Shown here in pieces: positions 36,131 through 47,454 of a stretch of 64,000 nucleotides of DNA. Each line of letters starts with the position of its first letter. Within the stretch, counting starts at the first letter, position 1. Position numbers and translations under genes: made by a program. The DNA is from Isoetes taiwanensis (Eukaryota > Streptophyta > Lycopodiopsida > Isoetales > Isoetaceae): positions 5,229,945 through 5,293,944 of the forward strand of contig JAJEKV010000023.1 of the NCBI GenBank assembly GCA_021234155.1, given 5' to 3'. Below the pieces are notes generated by a model, which saw only the letters and a program-made list of their open reading frames with translations, was not told where the DNA came from and made no database searches.

Positions 36131-39100
36131 AGAATTAGAATAGAATAGAATATGATTTTATCGTCTCCGGAGACCAACTGGCCTATGGGACCCAAGTACA
36201 AAGAGAGAGCAGCAGGCGTATTACTACCAGGATTAAAAAACCCCCGCCCCGAAGGGTTTTCGGGGGAAAAACCTTAGTAGCAATAAGGATGCTGACATAC
36301 CGCATACGCTTATATACATAATCACAAGTATAGCCGAGGTTAATGCCTGGATGGGGGCATAACCGAAGTCCGCTGTGATCCATTACCTCCCCGGAGGTAC
36401 GATCCCAACAAGCCTACAGAGGCCGTGCTCAAGAGCTCATGCAAGGCCCGATGGGGCATTAACTAACCGAAGAGCATACCGAGCCCGGATATGCCGGGTA
36501 TCACGCCGGACAGCCCGGAGGGCGTGACTTTCATCCTCAATGGTGCCCCGTTGATAGCACCGGACTCGGCCCTCACGCTGCCCTCGAATCCATCTCCCGC
36601 TCTCTCAATGCGGAGGTGATATGCACTGTGCGAATGGGAAGCAATCACCCCGCGGCTTTTCATGGGTAGATGGGTGCGCAGGTAGTGGTGTGGGCCCTTC
36701 GTGAGCATGGGATTAACCTCTTTGTCGATAATTTGCCACCTTGACATGTGACGGGGCCTCAGATCCCAAAGCTTGGCCATGAAGCAAGCATCCGGGCATC
36801 GCTTCAAGGCAGCGTTCCTTGATGTATGCACCGGTCCACATCGTGTACCGCACATTCCATAGCGAGAACCACCGGGCTTGCTTGTCTTTCCAAAGAAGCT
36901 TTGAGTCGCTGCGGGCAAATCGCCACTGCCAAAGCAAGGTTGGGCAGCCGGGCTTCATCCATAGCCACCACTTTCTGGAAGTAAATAATGTGACGTTCCA
37001 GCGCAGCCCTCTGTAATGGAAGGAAGCCTATCTCCTGGAGCAAGATCTGATATCATGGGACCGTGGACTTCACTCCCAGTGCCCGGGCCAAGAAGGCCTT
37101 CTGTACCTGCTCTAGATCGTTCCAAGTGGTGAGGGATATCACCGGCCCCCACATACGCCCCATAGAGGAGGACGGTTCAACCAAGGCCCGAACAAGTGTG
37201 CTGGTGACCCCATGCATACTGACTACGCCTTGTGGATTGTTGTTTTGCATTGCATACTGACTGCGCAGTGACCCGTAACGATGGATGCATCCCGGTGTGT
37301 GGTAGTAGAAAACTCAATGCCCAAATACTTATAAGATGAGCCACCTCCACTACACCGCCCCTGGTAAGTGAATGAGGGAAGGCGTGGGTGCCGGGATGAT
37401 GGGACCAGCAGCACCCTTGTCTTGGCCAAGTTAACTCTCATGTCAGTGAATTGGCAGAAAGTGTCCAAAGCATCCAGGTGGCGTTGCATGTCCTCTGGGG
37501 TATATGCGAGCAGGTCAACATCATCGGCATATATGAGTTGCGGATCATGTGGTGCATCAACCGGCGCCTCCCGTGCTTTCGGCTAGCCATTCTTCTAGCT
37601 GGTCAATGTACAAGCCGGCGCGTCGGGGATAGAGGGCAGCCCCGGCGCACTTAATGCTACTAACAACGGGCTCCCCGAAGCGGTGTGAGGCGACCGGAGC
37701 AAGCCTCGTGATAGAATGCGATATAGCATTCGCAAGTCGACGGGGGTCCCTAGCTGTCTCAATCTGCCCCACAACTTATCCCGAGGCATCGTGTGGTCAA
37801 AAGCCTTTGCGAAATCCACAAAGCAACAAGTATTTATTCGGGCGTTGATTCCGGCTATCCTCTATGAGTGTTCGCAGAGTGAAGATATGGTCAATAGTAG
37901 AATGCCGGGCGGAAGCCCACTGCGTGAAAGCCCGCGACTTCTCCATCCCTCGCCCAAAGTGTCGATTCTTTGCTCAAGAATCACGGCAAGCAACTTGGCA
38001 AAGACGAATCGACCATAATGGTAACGATAGTTGGCGGGTTGTGGGGGTCCCCGCTTTGTATATGGGCACAACTCTACCGGGTACTCCAAAGGGGGGAAGC
38101 CTTCTTGCAATGCCCCGTTGAAGAGTCTTTGTGAGAATCGGCACCATTGGGGCCCGCCCACTTGAGAAGCTACTGCACGCATACCATCCAAATCTGCTGC
38201 GCCTTCCCGTTAGCGAGGTGTTGCAGGCCCATTATGACATCCCTTCAAGAATGACGAGTGCTAGGCCTCGCTCAAGGAGGTACCGGTGCCCGGCTTCCCA
38301 TTGGGTCATACCGCCGCAAGTATCTCACCCATTGTTCGGGGTAATATTTCCCGTCGTGCGAGGGCTTACTCAAGACCTTTCTCCGGAAGGTCCTAGGGTG
38401 GCGGTCTAGTAGACCAAACATCTCATTCTTTGGTGCTTTTAAAGGTACACGGGCCGTCTTGGTCTTGAGGAAGGAGCGGTATTGATCGGACGGCTGCGGG
38501 CGAATGGTGGGGTCCAAAGACTTGAATGAGCCATCGTTTCAACTTCCAGACATTCGCCATCGAACCCGGTGATTGCGGGGAAGGTGGTTGCAGCCCCGTG
38601 GATCGTCGAGGCGGCCTCTCCCAAAGCATCTGTCCCCTACCCTCGAAGGAGCTGGTTCAGTTGGGCCGTCTGCTTTGTTGAAGTGTGGGGGCTGCGGCAC
38701 TCCGTGACTCATGCTCAAGCATCCTCGCATAGGCCGCGATGATCATAGTCGAGACTTAACCGGTGGTACATGGGGTGTTGGGGCAATGGGTGCTCGGTTG
38801 GCGCCAATCTATCCGCAAACGGGGGCTGATGGTGAGTCTACTTCCTCGTCCGGCCACTGTCCGACACCGAAGCGAAAGTGATCAAGTGTAGGCATTGTTC
38901 GTCGCTGCTAGCACGTAATCCACCACACCGGTGCCGCCCCCACAGTTCTCACGTCTACAAGTGAAGCGGGTGGAGGGCGGCCAGCGTGCCAGCCCATTGC
39001 AAATGACTAGGTCAAAGATATCGCCGGCCCGAACAAATTTGCCGCCATACCATGTCACTGGCGTCATCGACGCCCTTGGCCAAACCATCTCTGCGGGGTC

Positions 39101-39504
39101 CATTTGCAACACATCCTCGCCTAGAGGTGCGAATTTTGGGATCTGCTTGCTACGCCCGGCGTCAGCACATTGAAATCTCAAGCAACATGACCTTGCCCAA
39201 TTGTGCATCTTGTTGTATGTCATCATATAGATCGACATAGGGCTCCTGCCTGTCCACATCCAAGTGCGTGTGGTAAAAGTTGCTCTCAGCATGTGGGAAG
39301 TAGCAAGCCGCCACAAAGAGAGGGCTGCCATCGCTGTTCTGCACTCGTACCCACAGGTATCTGTTGTGCTCATGCGCCTGCAATGTGGAGACCGGTGGGC
39401 CAAAGGTCGCATGGGTAGTAACACGCAATTCCTCAAGGTAATGCTGTGGCGTTCGGGGACGATTATCACGGTCCCGGGGCGATATCTTTATCTTTGCCAC
39501 AAAT
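36131..39504 (-). mobile_element. LINE copy 2, 3' portion (endonuclease end to 3' tail)
   Basis: The minus strand gives endonuclease CGFVAKIKI and LFVAACYFPHAESNF (about 39500-39290), a split RT with DFAKAFDHTMPRDKLW (about 37815), AGLYIDQLEEWLAES (about 37600) and MRVNLAKTRVLLVPS (about 37440), then RALVEPSSSMGRMWGP (about 37200). The (ATTCT)n-like tail is at 36131-36155. Frames are broken by many small indels. The 5' part of the same element continues beyond the inserted LTR at 41124. Confidence 0.85.
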
Positions 39505-41123
39505 CCGCAGCGTACATGCCACTCCGCCCGGCGTAATGCAGCCGACGTGTAGCCAAGTGGGTAGCCCCTAGGGGGCAACTTGCTAAGAATGTGCATTTAT
39601 TATAATGTGCACATTTACCAATGTACACATTAATGTGGGCACACATTTCCATGTGGACACTTTATGCCAAGTGGGCCATACCCAAGTGTGCAATTAATGT
39701 GCACATTTACCAATGTACACATTAATATGGGCACACATTTCCATGTGGGCACATTTTGCCACCTAGCCATTAAAGGCAAGTGGGCCCATTCCCAATTATC
39801 CCACATGCCTAAAGGGGATAATTGGAAACCCTAGCCAACCCCTTGTCTATTTAAGAAGGGAAACCCTAACTTGCCCATTTTTCGTTTCTAGGGTTTTAGA
39901 GCTCTGTTTTGACTGCCCCAGGGGTCAAAACCGCCTCCCAGACTTTGCCCGAGCGAATTGCCCCATTAGTTTCCCTTGATTCGAGCAGGTTAGCAGGATG
40001 GTTGAGCTCAGGTCAGGAGGAGGAACTCAAGGATCAGGTATTTCGTCAATTTAATAGCCTAAACCCTCTTCTAGTCATTAAATCAGTAGGTTTAGCCTAT
40101 TAAATTACTCATAGCAACCCTCTAGACCTCTAGATACCAGACTCTAACTAAAGAACCTAACTCTATGATATAGATTAGGTCTAGTTCTTTAGTATTCTAT
40201 GATGTATACAGATGATGTATCTCTATGAACTCCTTGTATTGGGAAGGGGGGTAGAGACCTAAAGCTTGGTAGTAGATGCTCCTAGATTAGCCTCTCTAGC
40301 ACATTATAGATTCGGCCTTTGGCACAAGAACCACACACGGTTTGTGGGTGAAGGGGCCGACCGGGCTAAGAAGGAGGTTCATGTTCGACTCTTGAAGCGA
40401 TCCCTCCGGTATGTAAGGCCTACCGGGGATCATAGTGACTAGGTCTAATGGCTTACCACCGAGTGTGGGTAGGGCATGGACTCGACACCGTGAAGTGGTG
40501 TACACTTTCCGGTGGGGTTCGGTCGAATCAGGCGGTGGCCCTCTAGTCACCTTGAGTCGGCAAGATGGATCTCGGGAGGGAGCGATCCCTTCACGCCCCA
40601 TCGGAACCGGGAGGATGAGACCGGGGAATAGCCCCCTTCGGCTATGCATCCGTGCGGCGGCTGATCAGTCCCGCAATTTTCAGCCTACTCGCAAAATGTG
40701 CACGGAGGGGGGGCGGATGGAGTGGACAACCCTATGCCATGTTCATATGCCGCCCAAATCCATTGCCATGAATGCAATGCGCAATGAACTCGGAGACCCA
40801 AGCCGCCCGGTCATCCCCTTGAGTCCGAGCCTTGGGTAGGACTTCCCATATGTATTGTGCTCACCCTTGTCTATGCAGATGTGATGGACCACCCTTCGAG
40901 GTGGATATGTGCTTATGTTATATAACGACATGTATGTTTACGCCGCAGCCTAGGTAGGCCCCGAGGGAGACGGGTAAAATGACCCCTTCACTCTTCTAAT
41001 GGAACCCCGGCCACGGTTTTGCGGTGTCATGTGGAGGGCCCCGTGATCGGCATGGAGTGGTATGGGGATGAACTCCTGTTTGTATACGGTGAGTGCACCG
41101 TGATCACAGTAGGGGGCGTCCAC
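39505..41123 (+). repeat. LTR copy A inserted in LINE copy 2 (5' end missing)
   Basis: The block is colinear with LTR B (55199-57092) from GCGTACA.GCCACTCCG to the closing GTAGGGG.CGT. The first 50-60 bp of the LTR are missing, so its left junction is truncated. It lacks the 273-bp DNA element found in LTR B, and shows the single ATTT where B has two. CTATTTAAG near 39858 is a possible TATA box. No gag-pol follows directly, so it is a solo or detached LTR. Confidence 0.85.
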
Positions 41124-42900
41124 GGTATCCTCGTTTCGGTGCACTCATTGAAAACGAGTAGGCCGGTATCTGGCAAATCGTAGCTTTGTGACCAAAGATG
41201 TTCCCATGTTTCCATGAGGAAGATAAGGTCCATGTCCATGGCTTAATTTTAATTGAGATCGTCCCCTTACGCCATGGAAAGCCCGCGGCAATTCCGGGAT
41301 ACCACGCCGGCCACGATCCCTATTTAGTGGCATGCATCGCCACTTCAGTCCGGTGGTAGTGGTGGTCCTGGGGGAGCGGCAGATGTGGATGCTGTGCGGC
41401 TGGGGCCCCCTCGAGGGGACTCGAGGGGCGGAGTGCCGCATCCCCTGTTTGGTTGCTGAATTCCCGCATCCTTCCCGGACCAGCCCCCTGCCCCTCCATG
41501 TCTGCGTCGGGTCCCCGACTTTGGCCAGCCCACGCCGGGTCTCTTCTGCTGTCTTTGGGGTCAAGTCCCTGGCCAACGTCTGAGCCGCGTGCCCTTCAAC
41601 TTTCGCCCCTCGACGCGGGATGGCCACCCGCTCCGCACGCTCTCAAAGCGTGAAGATGACCACCGGGCGTATCGGGCACTGAATTCCATGACGACTTCGC
41701 CTTTCCAATGGTCACAGTCTTTGGGAACATCATCCGGTCCAAGATCCGTATGCGAGTGGGAAGTGAGATGTTCTCGACTCCTCCGGCCGAGGCCTCGCGA
41801 CTACCACATTTGCGGCTCCTGCGTCTCGTTTCTCGAGTTCGGCGGGGCCGCACAGTGTGTTGGTTGAGGTGGGTGAGGCATAGGCCGTGGGGCGGCGCTT
41901 CGGGTGGTGGCGGCCCGACGTGATCCGGGATGTGTCCGCGGGGCAGTTGCAGGTTGGCGCCTCGTAGGTTGGTGGGTTCGCGGGGGTTGGTGTGTTCTTT
42001 CTTTGTGGTTTTCGTTCTCCGGTCTGGGCTCGGCTCTTGCAGGACGTTGTCATGTCTTGCCATCTCCCGCGTGCAATGGCAGAGTTGCTCATGTGCCTCG
42101 GCCTGGAGGCCCTTGCCTTGCTGGGCAACGGCCGCCCGAAGCTCCTGTAGCTCCCGATCTCGTGCTAAATCCTTACTCCAAAGGCGCTTCAGTTCAATGG
42201 CTAGCTTCCAAAGCGGCCTGGACTCCTTGTCTCCCGGTGGCGCCTCCGCAAGCCTCGATAGGAGGAGGCCCTGTGCTCCTAAGATGTCGTGGCCTTAGCC
42301 TCCGTCAACCTCGGCTGGATCCGAGGCGAGGGTTCACGGTGTCTCTGCTCTACCGGTTCATCCTGCGTCCGGCTTCCATAGCTGCCAACACGGTGTCTAC
42401 ACGCCCCCTCATATCTGCAAGCTCCTGCTGGTATTGCTGTCTGTCAAATTGTAGCAAGTGGATGCTATCATCTGCCTGTCGTACGCGATCCTCCAATTCT
42501 GTGATTCGTCGTTTTTCTGGCACCAACTGCCTGCGCAACATCCGAGATGTTATGTTCTCCACCTCTGTCGGGAGGCCTGCAAGCGTGCGGTAATCGTTGG
42601 CCTCAACCCTCGCCTGGATGCGGCTCCAAGGTTCGACCGGGCGGATTACTGGTGGCCCGCCTTTGTCGGGTCGACGGGCCTTGGCCGGGCCTCCCTCTTC
42701 ATGGAAGACGTCTCTCCCCCTGCCCGAGGCCTCTTCCTTGGTGGCCCCGCTTCATGGTCTTCCCGTGAGGGCTCTCGCACTGCGTGGGGTCAACCGGTTG
42801 GTTGGTGTGTTTGGGCCTTCCTGTGATGGGTTGGTGTGGTCCGAGGTAGCTCACCAACCAAGTGTGGGTCTACACACGGGACGGGTGGTCTGCGGGCCAT
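41124..42900 (-). mobile_element. LINE copy 2, 5' portion (ORF1 and start of endonuclease)
   Basis: On the minus strand an ORF1-like coiled-coil segment (42562-42350, RRITELEDRVRQADDSIHLLQF) is followed by Pro/Arg-rich sequence and then the start of the endonuclease (LIFLMETWEHL, about 41230-41200). It ends where the LTR begins, and the endonuclease resumes at 39504. The same block is present at 57093-58900, where the endonuclease start is better preserved. Confidence 0.8.
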
Positions 42901-43365
42901 GACTTGGGGTATGACTTGGGCCACGATAGGTCAAACAGGGTTTTAGGTAGGCTATGGCAGAGGCTTATCAGGTCTGGCAGGGCTAGGCAGGTTGTGGCAG
43001 GGCTGTGGCCTGGCTAGGCAAGGCCAAGAGGCAGTTGGTTGGGCTATGGCAATGTCAGGTAGATGTTGGAGCCTAGCTCAACATTAATTTGTATGCTCTG
43101 ACTGCCCAAATTAGGGTTGGGAGCAAATGGGCTGAAAGGGGGCAAAAAAAAGGAAAGTGGCTAATAGACTCCTGGATATCTGGTGTGTACCGGCTGCCAC
43201 AAAAACCCCTAGCACACAGCCCGGAAAAGTGCAGATTTGAGCACTGAAACAAAGACAAGCATGCATGTATCATACACCGTTGGAAAGCTCTCTGAACCAG
43301 CTTTCCAATAAGCCCAAGCACATGAAAATCTGACACCGGATGTGAGAGATACAGTCCGTCGAAGT
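42901..43365. repeat. 5' flank of LINE copy 2 with one 170-bp hairpin-bearing repeat unit
   Basis: The segment matches 58901-59317. It holds GGC-rich short repeats (GGCAGGGCTAGGCAGGTTGT) and, at 43190-43365, one unit of the repeat carrying TTGGAAAGCTCTCTGAACC-AGCTTTCCAA. The match with the second copy ends at GTCGAAGTG (43365), where the histone-like frame begins. Confidence 0.8.
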
Positions 43366-43793
43366 GGGAGGCGTACAACGCTTACTACCAGGAGCACAGG
43401 GTGAGAACAATTGAAGGCGGACGCCCGACAAAAAGCCAGGCCCTGAAGCCGCCGCCACCCAGGCCCAAGCCTCCCAGAGCACCAGGAAAGAAGCGGACCA
43501 AGAGCAAGCAGAAGGAGCAGAGAGCCCTCAAAGAAATCCGGCACTTCCAGCGAAGTTACGGACTCTTGATTCCCCGGGCACCGTTTCAACGCTTGGTCCG
43601 AGAAGTCATGCAGGAGTACAACACGGACATGCGGGTGACCGATGAAATGCTGCTGTGCCTACAGGAGGCAGCAGAGGCAAAAATAGTGCAGCATTTTGAG
43701 GATTCGACGGCCTGCACAGTTCACGCGAAGAGGGTCACGCTTATGAGACAGGATATGTTTTTGGCCAGACACATCAAGGGAGAACGCCCTTGA
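43366..43793 (+). CDS. Divergent histone H3-like protein (5' truncated, intronless)
   Basis: The frame is open from 43326 to TGA at 43791-43793 and has no ATG before the conserved part. Its 5' end is cut by the duplication boundary at 43365. It begins EAYNAYYQEHR, has a Pro/Lys/Arg-rich tail (PPPPRPKPPRAPGKKR), then a full H3 histone fold: ALKEIRHFQ (alpha-N), LLIPRAPFQRLVREV (alpha-1), a loop 1 of canonical H3 length, LQEAAEAKIV (alpha-2), CTVHAKRVTLMRQD (loop 2) and LARHIKGERP (C-terminus). RHFQ, LLIP and TLMR recall plant CENH3. The loop 1 length and the GER end are like canonical H3. The canonical tail (ARTKQTARKS) is absent. GC-rich coding in AT-rich surroundings suggests a separate origin. 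Whether it is expressed is unknown. Confidence 0.85.
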
Positions 43794-43937
43794 ACTTCTT
43801 GTAAATAATGAAAATTTTTGTTAATATAAAGAATTTTTGTGTAAATAATGTGTTCAATCTTGCTTAACTAGGTTAAGATATTGGATTCTAGCTTTTGTTT
43901 TGATCAAATTGGACTTTTGAGCAAAAATTGAGACGAT

Positions 43938-44004
43938 GTCTCACACGTCGCGCCAGGACAGAAAATGAGAATCTCATTTTCGGGCTGGGCGCAACGTGTG
44001 AGAC
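43938..44004. repeat. 67-bp imperfect palindrome 1
   Basis: GTCTCACACGTCGCGCC at the left pairs with GGCGCAACGTGTGAGAC at the right, and GAAAATGAGA pairs with TCTCATTTTC near the centre. About 28 of 33 arm positions match, with a single-base loop. The outer arms contain CACACGT/ACGTGTG, an ACGT-core (G-box/ABRE-like) element in both orientations. Confidence 0.93.
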
Positions 44005-44136
44005 CATGCCCAAAAATGCCAAAAACAGCTCCAAATCGACCAAATAAGGGGTCAATTCTGCCTATCTCGATGAGTCCAGTAGAATTACACCCTTAGATCA
44101 CCCAGATTGATCAAGTTTAGCCCATTTAGAGCCCAT

Positions 44137-44203
44137 GTCTCACACGTCGCGCCAGGGCAGAAAATGAACTTTTCATTATCGGTCTGGGCGCAACGTGTGA
44201 GAC
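44137..44203. repeat. 67-bp imperfect palindrome 2
   Basis: Same length and same outer arms as palindrome 1 (GTCTCACACGTCGCGCCAGG...GGGCGCAACGTGTGAGAC), 199 bp downstream start to start. The inner part has drifted (AAAATGAAC / TTTTCATTAT). The sequence between the two copies is not repeated. Confidence 0.93.
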
Positions 44204-44394
44204 CTCTCAGCATTTTCTTCGCCATGCCACATTCAAATGATCTCCAAATTGTTGCAATAGGTTCATTAGTCCATCTTAGCATGCTCAAACCCTAGAAGTA
44301 GTCTTCAAACTCTCAATTGCACCCTTTAATAGATCAGAATCACCCAATCCCAGTAAATTCTAGGTCATCCAAAAATTAGGGTTTTCCCATTTTC

Positions 44395-44403
44395 TATAAA
44401 TAG
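44395..44403 (+). promoter_or_regulatory. TATA box for the 323-residue gene
   Basis: TATAAATAG, a strong plant-type TATA element, lies 111 bp upstream of the ATG at 44514. A start about 30 bp downstream would give an untranslated leader of 80-90 bases. Confidence 0.65.
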
Positions 44404-44513
44404 GTCCTCCATTTCTCATTTAGCACCCTGCAAGTTTGCTCTCCACTGCTTAGGCGATCCAGCTCCCTGAGGCACTTCTGCATCCGTTTGATACTCTCTT
44501 CTTCGCTAGATCA

Positions 44514-45485
44514 ATGGCCACTGCTGACTTCAGGCGATGGTACAGCGCCAGTGCCCATGCTGCCGAGGCGGATGTCAATGACATCTTCCGAGTCTTCGGG
44601 AAAGAAATAGATGTGCAAGCCACTCTGAATGCAACCCCAGCATATAGACAAGTCTTAGCAGAGTTCCAAGCTAGGGTAGGACCCTCCCTCGTCCAGCTCC
44701 CCCCTTGCATAGGCTATTTTGTTCCCCGCCCATCCCTTCAAGCAGCCTTGGGTGATGTCCCCAACATCGCCAAGTACCTAACTAACAAGGCGCAGAGGCT
44801 ACCAGACTACATGGTCCTGACAGCTAACAGGACCAAGTATTTCTCCTACACCACCGCCCTAGCCATTTTCCTATCCCACCGTGACGAAAACCCATTGGGG
44901 GCAACCTCTATTCCTCCCATGGAGGTAGACCCCATAGCAGCCCGAGCAGAAGAGCAGATGCTTTTGCAGTACCAGCAAGAGCAAGAAGGAAGAGAGGAAG
45001 AAGAGGAGTCGGACGACGAAGAGTACACCGAGCTAGACTCAGAGGAGGAACGGCGACAAGCGGAAGAGGAGCTGGTCAACTTCGAGCAGAGCCGGCAGGA
45101 CATCAGAGTTGCTCCCCCGCTTGGGCTAGGCATCACAAGCCTAGCCCCTATCATCATCGATGGAGAGGAGTATCTACTCCTCAGCGACATCCAGAACCTC
45201 CCCGAATGCAGGGAGAGGGAGCTTCAACTGGATGAACTGCTCCACCAACTATGGCAGTCCGACTTGGACGACTTCATCGTCCGGGGAGTCTCGGACTTTC
45301 CGCTTCAAGTCAGGGAAGCCGACACCTATACAGGGGAGTCGACTTCAGACATCCAGGCCTACAGCAACATCAGGCAAATGATGGAAGCACGAGAGCTGCC
45401 AACGGAGGAGGAGTTCCTCGCCCTCCAGGAACAGATGGGGATCCGTGGAAAGACCACGAGCCCCGGGGGGTTCACCTCTATGTAA
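44514..45485 (+). CDS. Unrecognised 323-residue protein with acidic central tract
   Basis: A single open frame from the first ATG after the TATA box to TAA (45483-45485). I do not recognise a domain. The N-terminal 130 residues look globular (FRRWYSASAHAAEADVNDIF, then RPSLQAALGDVPNIAKYL). Residues of about 155-195 form a highly acidic, Glu-rich, probably helical tract (EEEEESDDEEYTELDSEEE). The C-terminal third is acidic too and ends TTSPGGFTSM. There is no signal peptide or membrane segment. GC-rich codon use matches the neighbouring H3-like frame and the 189-residue frame at 48760. An acidic tract beside a histone invites a chaperone idea, but nothing in the sequence proves it. A viral or transposon accessory protein is an alternative. 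Confidence 0.7.
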   Translation: MATADFRRWYSASAHAAEADVNDIFRVFGKEIDVQATLNATPAYRQVLAEFQARVGPSLVQLPPCIGYFVPRPSLQAALGDVPNIAKYLTNKAQRLPDYMVLTANRTKYFSYTTALAIFLSHRDENPLGATSIPPMEVDPIAARAEEQMLLQYQQEQEGREEEEESDDEEYTELDSEEERRQAEEELVNFEQSRQDIRVAPPLGLGITSLAPIIIDGEEYLLLSDIQNLPECRERELQLDELLHQLWQSDLDDFIVRGVSDFPLQVREADTYTGESTSDIQAYSNIRQMMEARELPTEEEFLALQEQMGIRGKTTSPGGFTSM

Positions 45486-46376
45486 AGGGGATATGGCATG
45501 TGCGTTCCAGGGGTCGGGAGAAACCCCTCCGTATACGGCTCGCCCCCCATAGAAACCCCTATGTATACAGTCTGGTGTTGGTGAAAAATAATACCTGATT
45601 CCATACTATTACGCCTAGTCCAATCCCCATTGACCCTACCCTTAACCGTATTTTTACGTCAATATATCACTAATGTAGCCTACCCTCTACCTTACATTTA
45701 CATTCAACCTCCAAATTTTGCAAGCTCCACAAGGTTGGTTGCATACCAATGCTAAATTCATATTAGTTGAACTTGATTTCAACCAAATTGCACATCTGGG
45801 ATTTCTTTTGTGCCTATAGAGTGGTTGCATAGGACTAGAGGACTGTAGAGCTCCTTGATATGAAGGCTAAGAACTCCAAAAATGCTTACTCCAAAAACTA
45901 GCACTCACTAGAGTTTGAGATTGTCTGTCCTGGTGTTACCCAGGCCCAACACACTAATCCTGGTATTCAATATGAGCAAGTATCAAATTAAGAATCCCAG
46001 CAATCTTTATTGGGATATGGTGAAGAAGATTGTTCTCTCAAATCTTAAACAATATACTTACCAATTATCGATGCTGAGATGCGGTTATTAGATAGTTAAT
46101 TAAATCAAAGCAAGGATGCTACACCATAGGGACCTGATGAAGAGGATTGATGTCTCAAATCCCAAAGCACTGGCACCTGGCACCGCTATAAGCGAGCCCT
46201 CACGAATGCCAAAGAAAATAAATCAATCAAGGTTTGTAGACTAGAATTATTATAAAGAGTTAATTCAGCAACAAGAGCTTATATCAAGGAACTATAAGTG
46301 TGCCTTGGTTTTTCAAGTCTTAACAATTGTAACAAAGAATCCATAAAGACAATCATGCAATGATTCAGGTCATTAC
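45486..46376. other. AT-rich spacer
   Basis: No coding signal is supported on either strand. The conserved helicase exon begins at its right edge on the minus strand. Confidence 0.5.
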
Positions 46377-47280
46377 CTTCTTCAAGTTTTTGTAAAACAT
46401 ACACCAAAATCTCAACCTCTATTACATTTTGTTTGCTATGCCCTTCATCCTCCATCTCAACACCATTAATAGTATTGATAAATTTATATGGTCCATACAT
46501 GAGTGACTGAAAAATATTATTTTTTTCCACGTTTGGTCCATTTTGCAGTTCACCATTGTAGAACTGGGTATTTGGAAATGTGCATATAGAAGGATGCATT
46601 CTGTACTGGGTATTTAGCACAGTGATAGGATGTTCCAGCATTTGTAATCTCTGGAAAAGGCTCCTATCATATCCGCAGTCCCGGGCTACCTGTCCCATCC
46701 AAATAGAAACTTTGAAATCAATAATATTGCACTACAAAGAAAAGATTTTCCTTACATTACTAATTATAGTAGCTGGTAGCTGATGGTGATCACCAACAAG
46801 CACAAGCTGCTTTATCCTGATTAGGCCCATAACAATTGCCGTCTCTGCCTCCACAAGTTGAGAAGCCTCGTCAATGACTGCAACACAAAATGGCAAATAT
46901 TCCTGTACAATCCGTCTGCCAGAAGATGACACTGTGCAGAACACCACTGAAGCCTGATTTACAAGTTGCTCCTCCAACCATGAAACTGTTAAGGCAGTGC
47001 AAGTTGGAAAGCTCACAAAATTCAGGTTTTCTTGCAACAATCTGACAAGTTTATATAACTCGCTGACAAGTCCATATAACTCGGGTGAAGCTGACCCATT
47101 CATAACAAAATGCCCACCAACTTTGGGGATTAACTTGAACCATGATCTTGCAACTGAATCCGACACATTCTCCATCATTAGATGACTAATAGCTGATAAT
47201 ATATTTCTAGCTGATAGTATAGAGTTGGATTTTAGGAATTTGCTTGGCAGATCAGAGCAAGCAATCTCCACAGCTTCCAC
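46377..47280 (-). pseudogene. SF1 (UPF1/SEN1-like) helicase, middle exons only
   Basis: Two exons on the minus strand are joined by a 66-bp GT-AG intron: about 47280-46756 and 46689-46377. They encode the helicase core from motif II to motif IV: FCTVSSSGRRIV, VAVIDEASQLVEAE (DEAS box), LVLVGDHHQLPATI (motif III) and LNTQYRMHPSI (motif IV). The second exon ends at a good donor (G/GTAATG), but no following exon with motifs V-VI is present. The Walker A exon upstream is missing as well. An in-frame stop precedes the first exon. Intact relatives unwind RNA or R-loops. This is a fragment. Confidence 0.82.
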
Positions 47281-47454
47281 CAGTTGTGAATGTTAGCAAC
47301 AGCCTGCAAATGATAATATGAACTTTAATGACATTCCATATAAATAATCACAATCGCATACAGCCCACAACATGGGTAAAGGTCTATATGAATTTAATAA
47401 GACCGTGAACTGGCAACATATTTTACAAACACAACGAAAAGCAAGAATTGCATG

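Larger units (their letters stand above)
43794..44394. other. Intergenic region between H3-like and acidic-protein genes
   Basis: The first 70 bases after the TGA are T/A-rich with several AATAA(T/A)-like signals and could serve as terminator/polyadenylation sequence. Two 67-bp palindromes follow, listed separately, then sequence leading to a TATA box. Confidence 0.6.

Noticed and set aside
41145-42128. Several 100-230-codon frames on both strands in the GC-rich LINE 5' part
   Set aside because: GC-rich composition leaves many frames open; only the coiled-coil ORF1 and the endonuclease start match LINE expectations.
43326-43365. Possible N-terminal extension of the H3-like protein
   Set aside because: These codons lie in the duplicated repeat that also exists without the histone at 59280-59317, so they are not part of the original gene.
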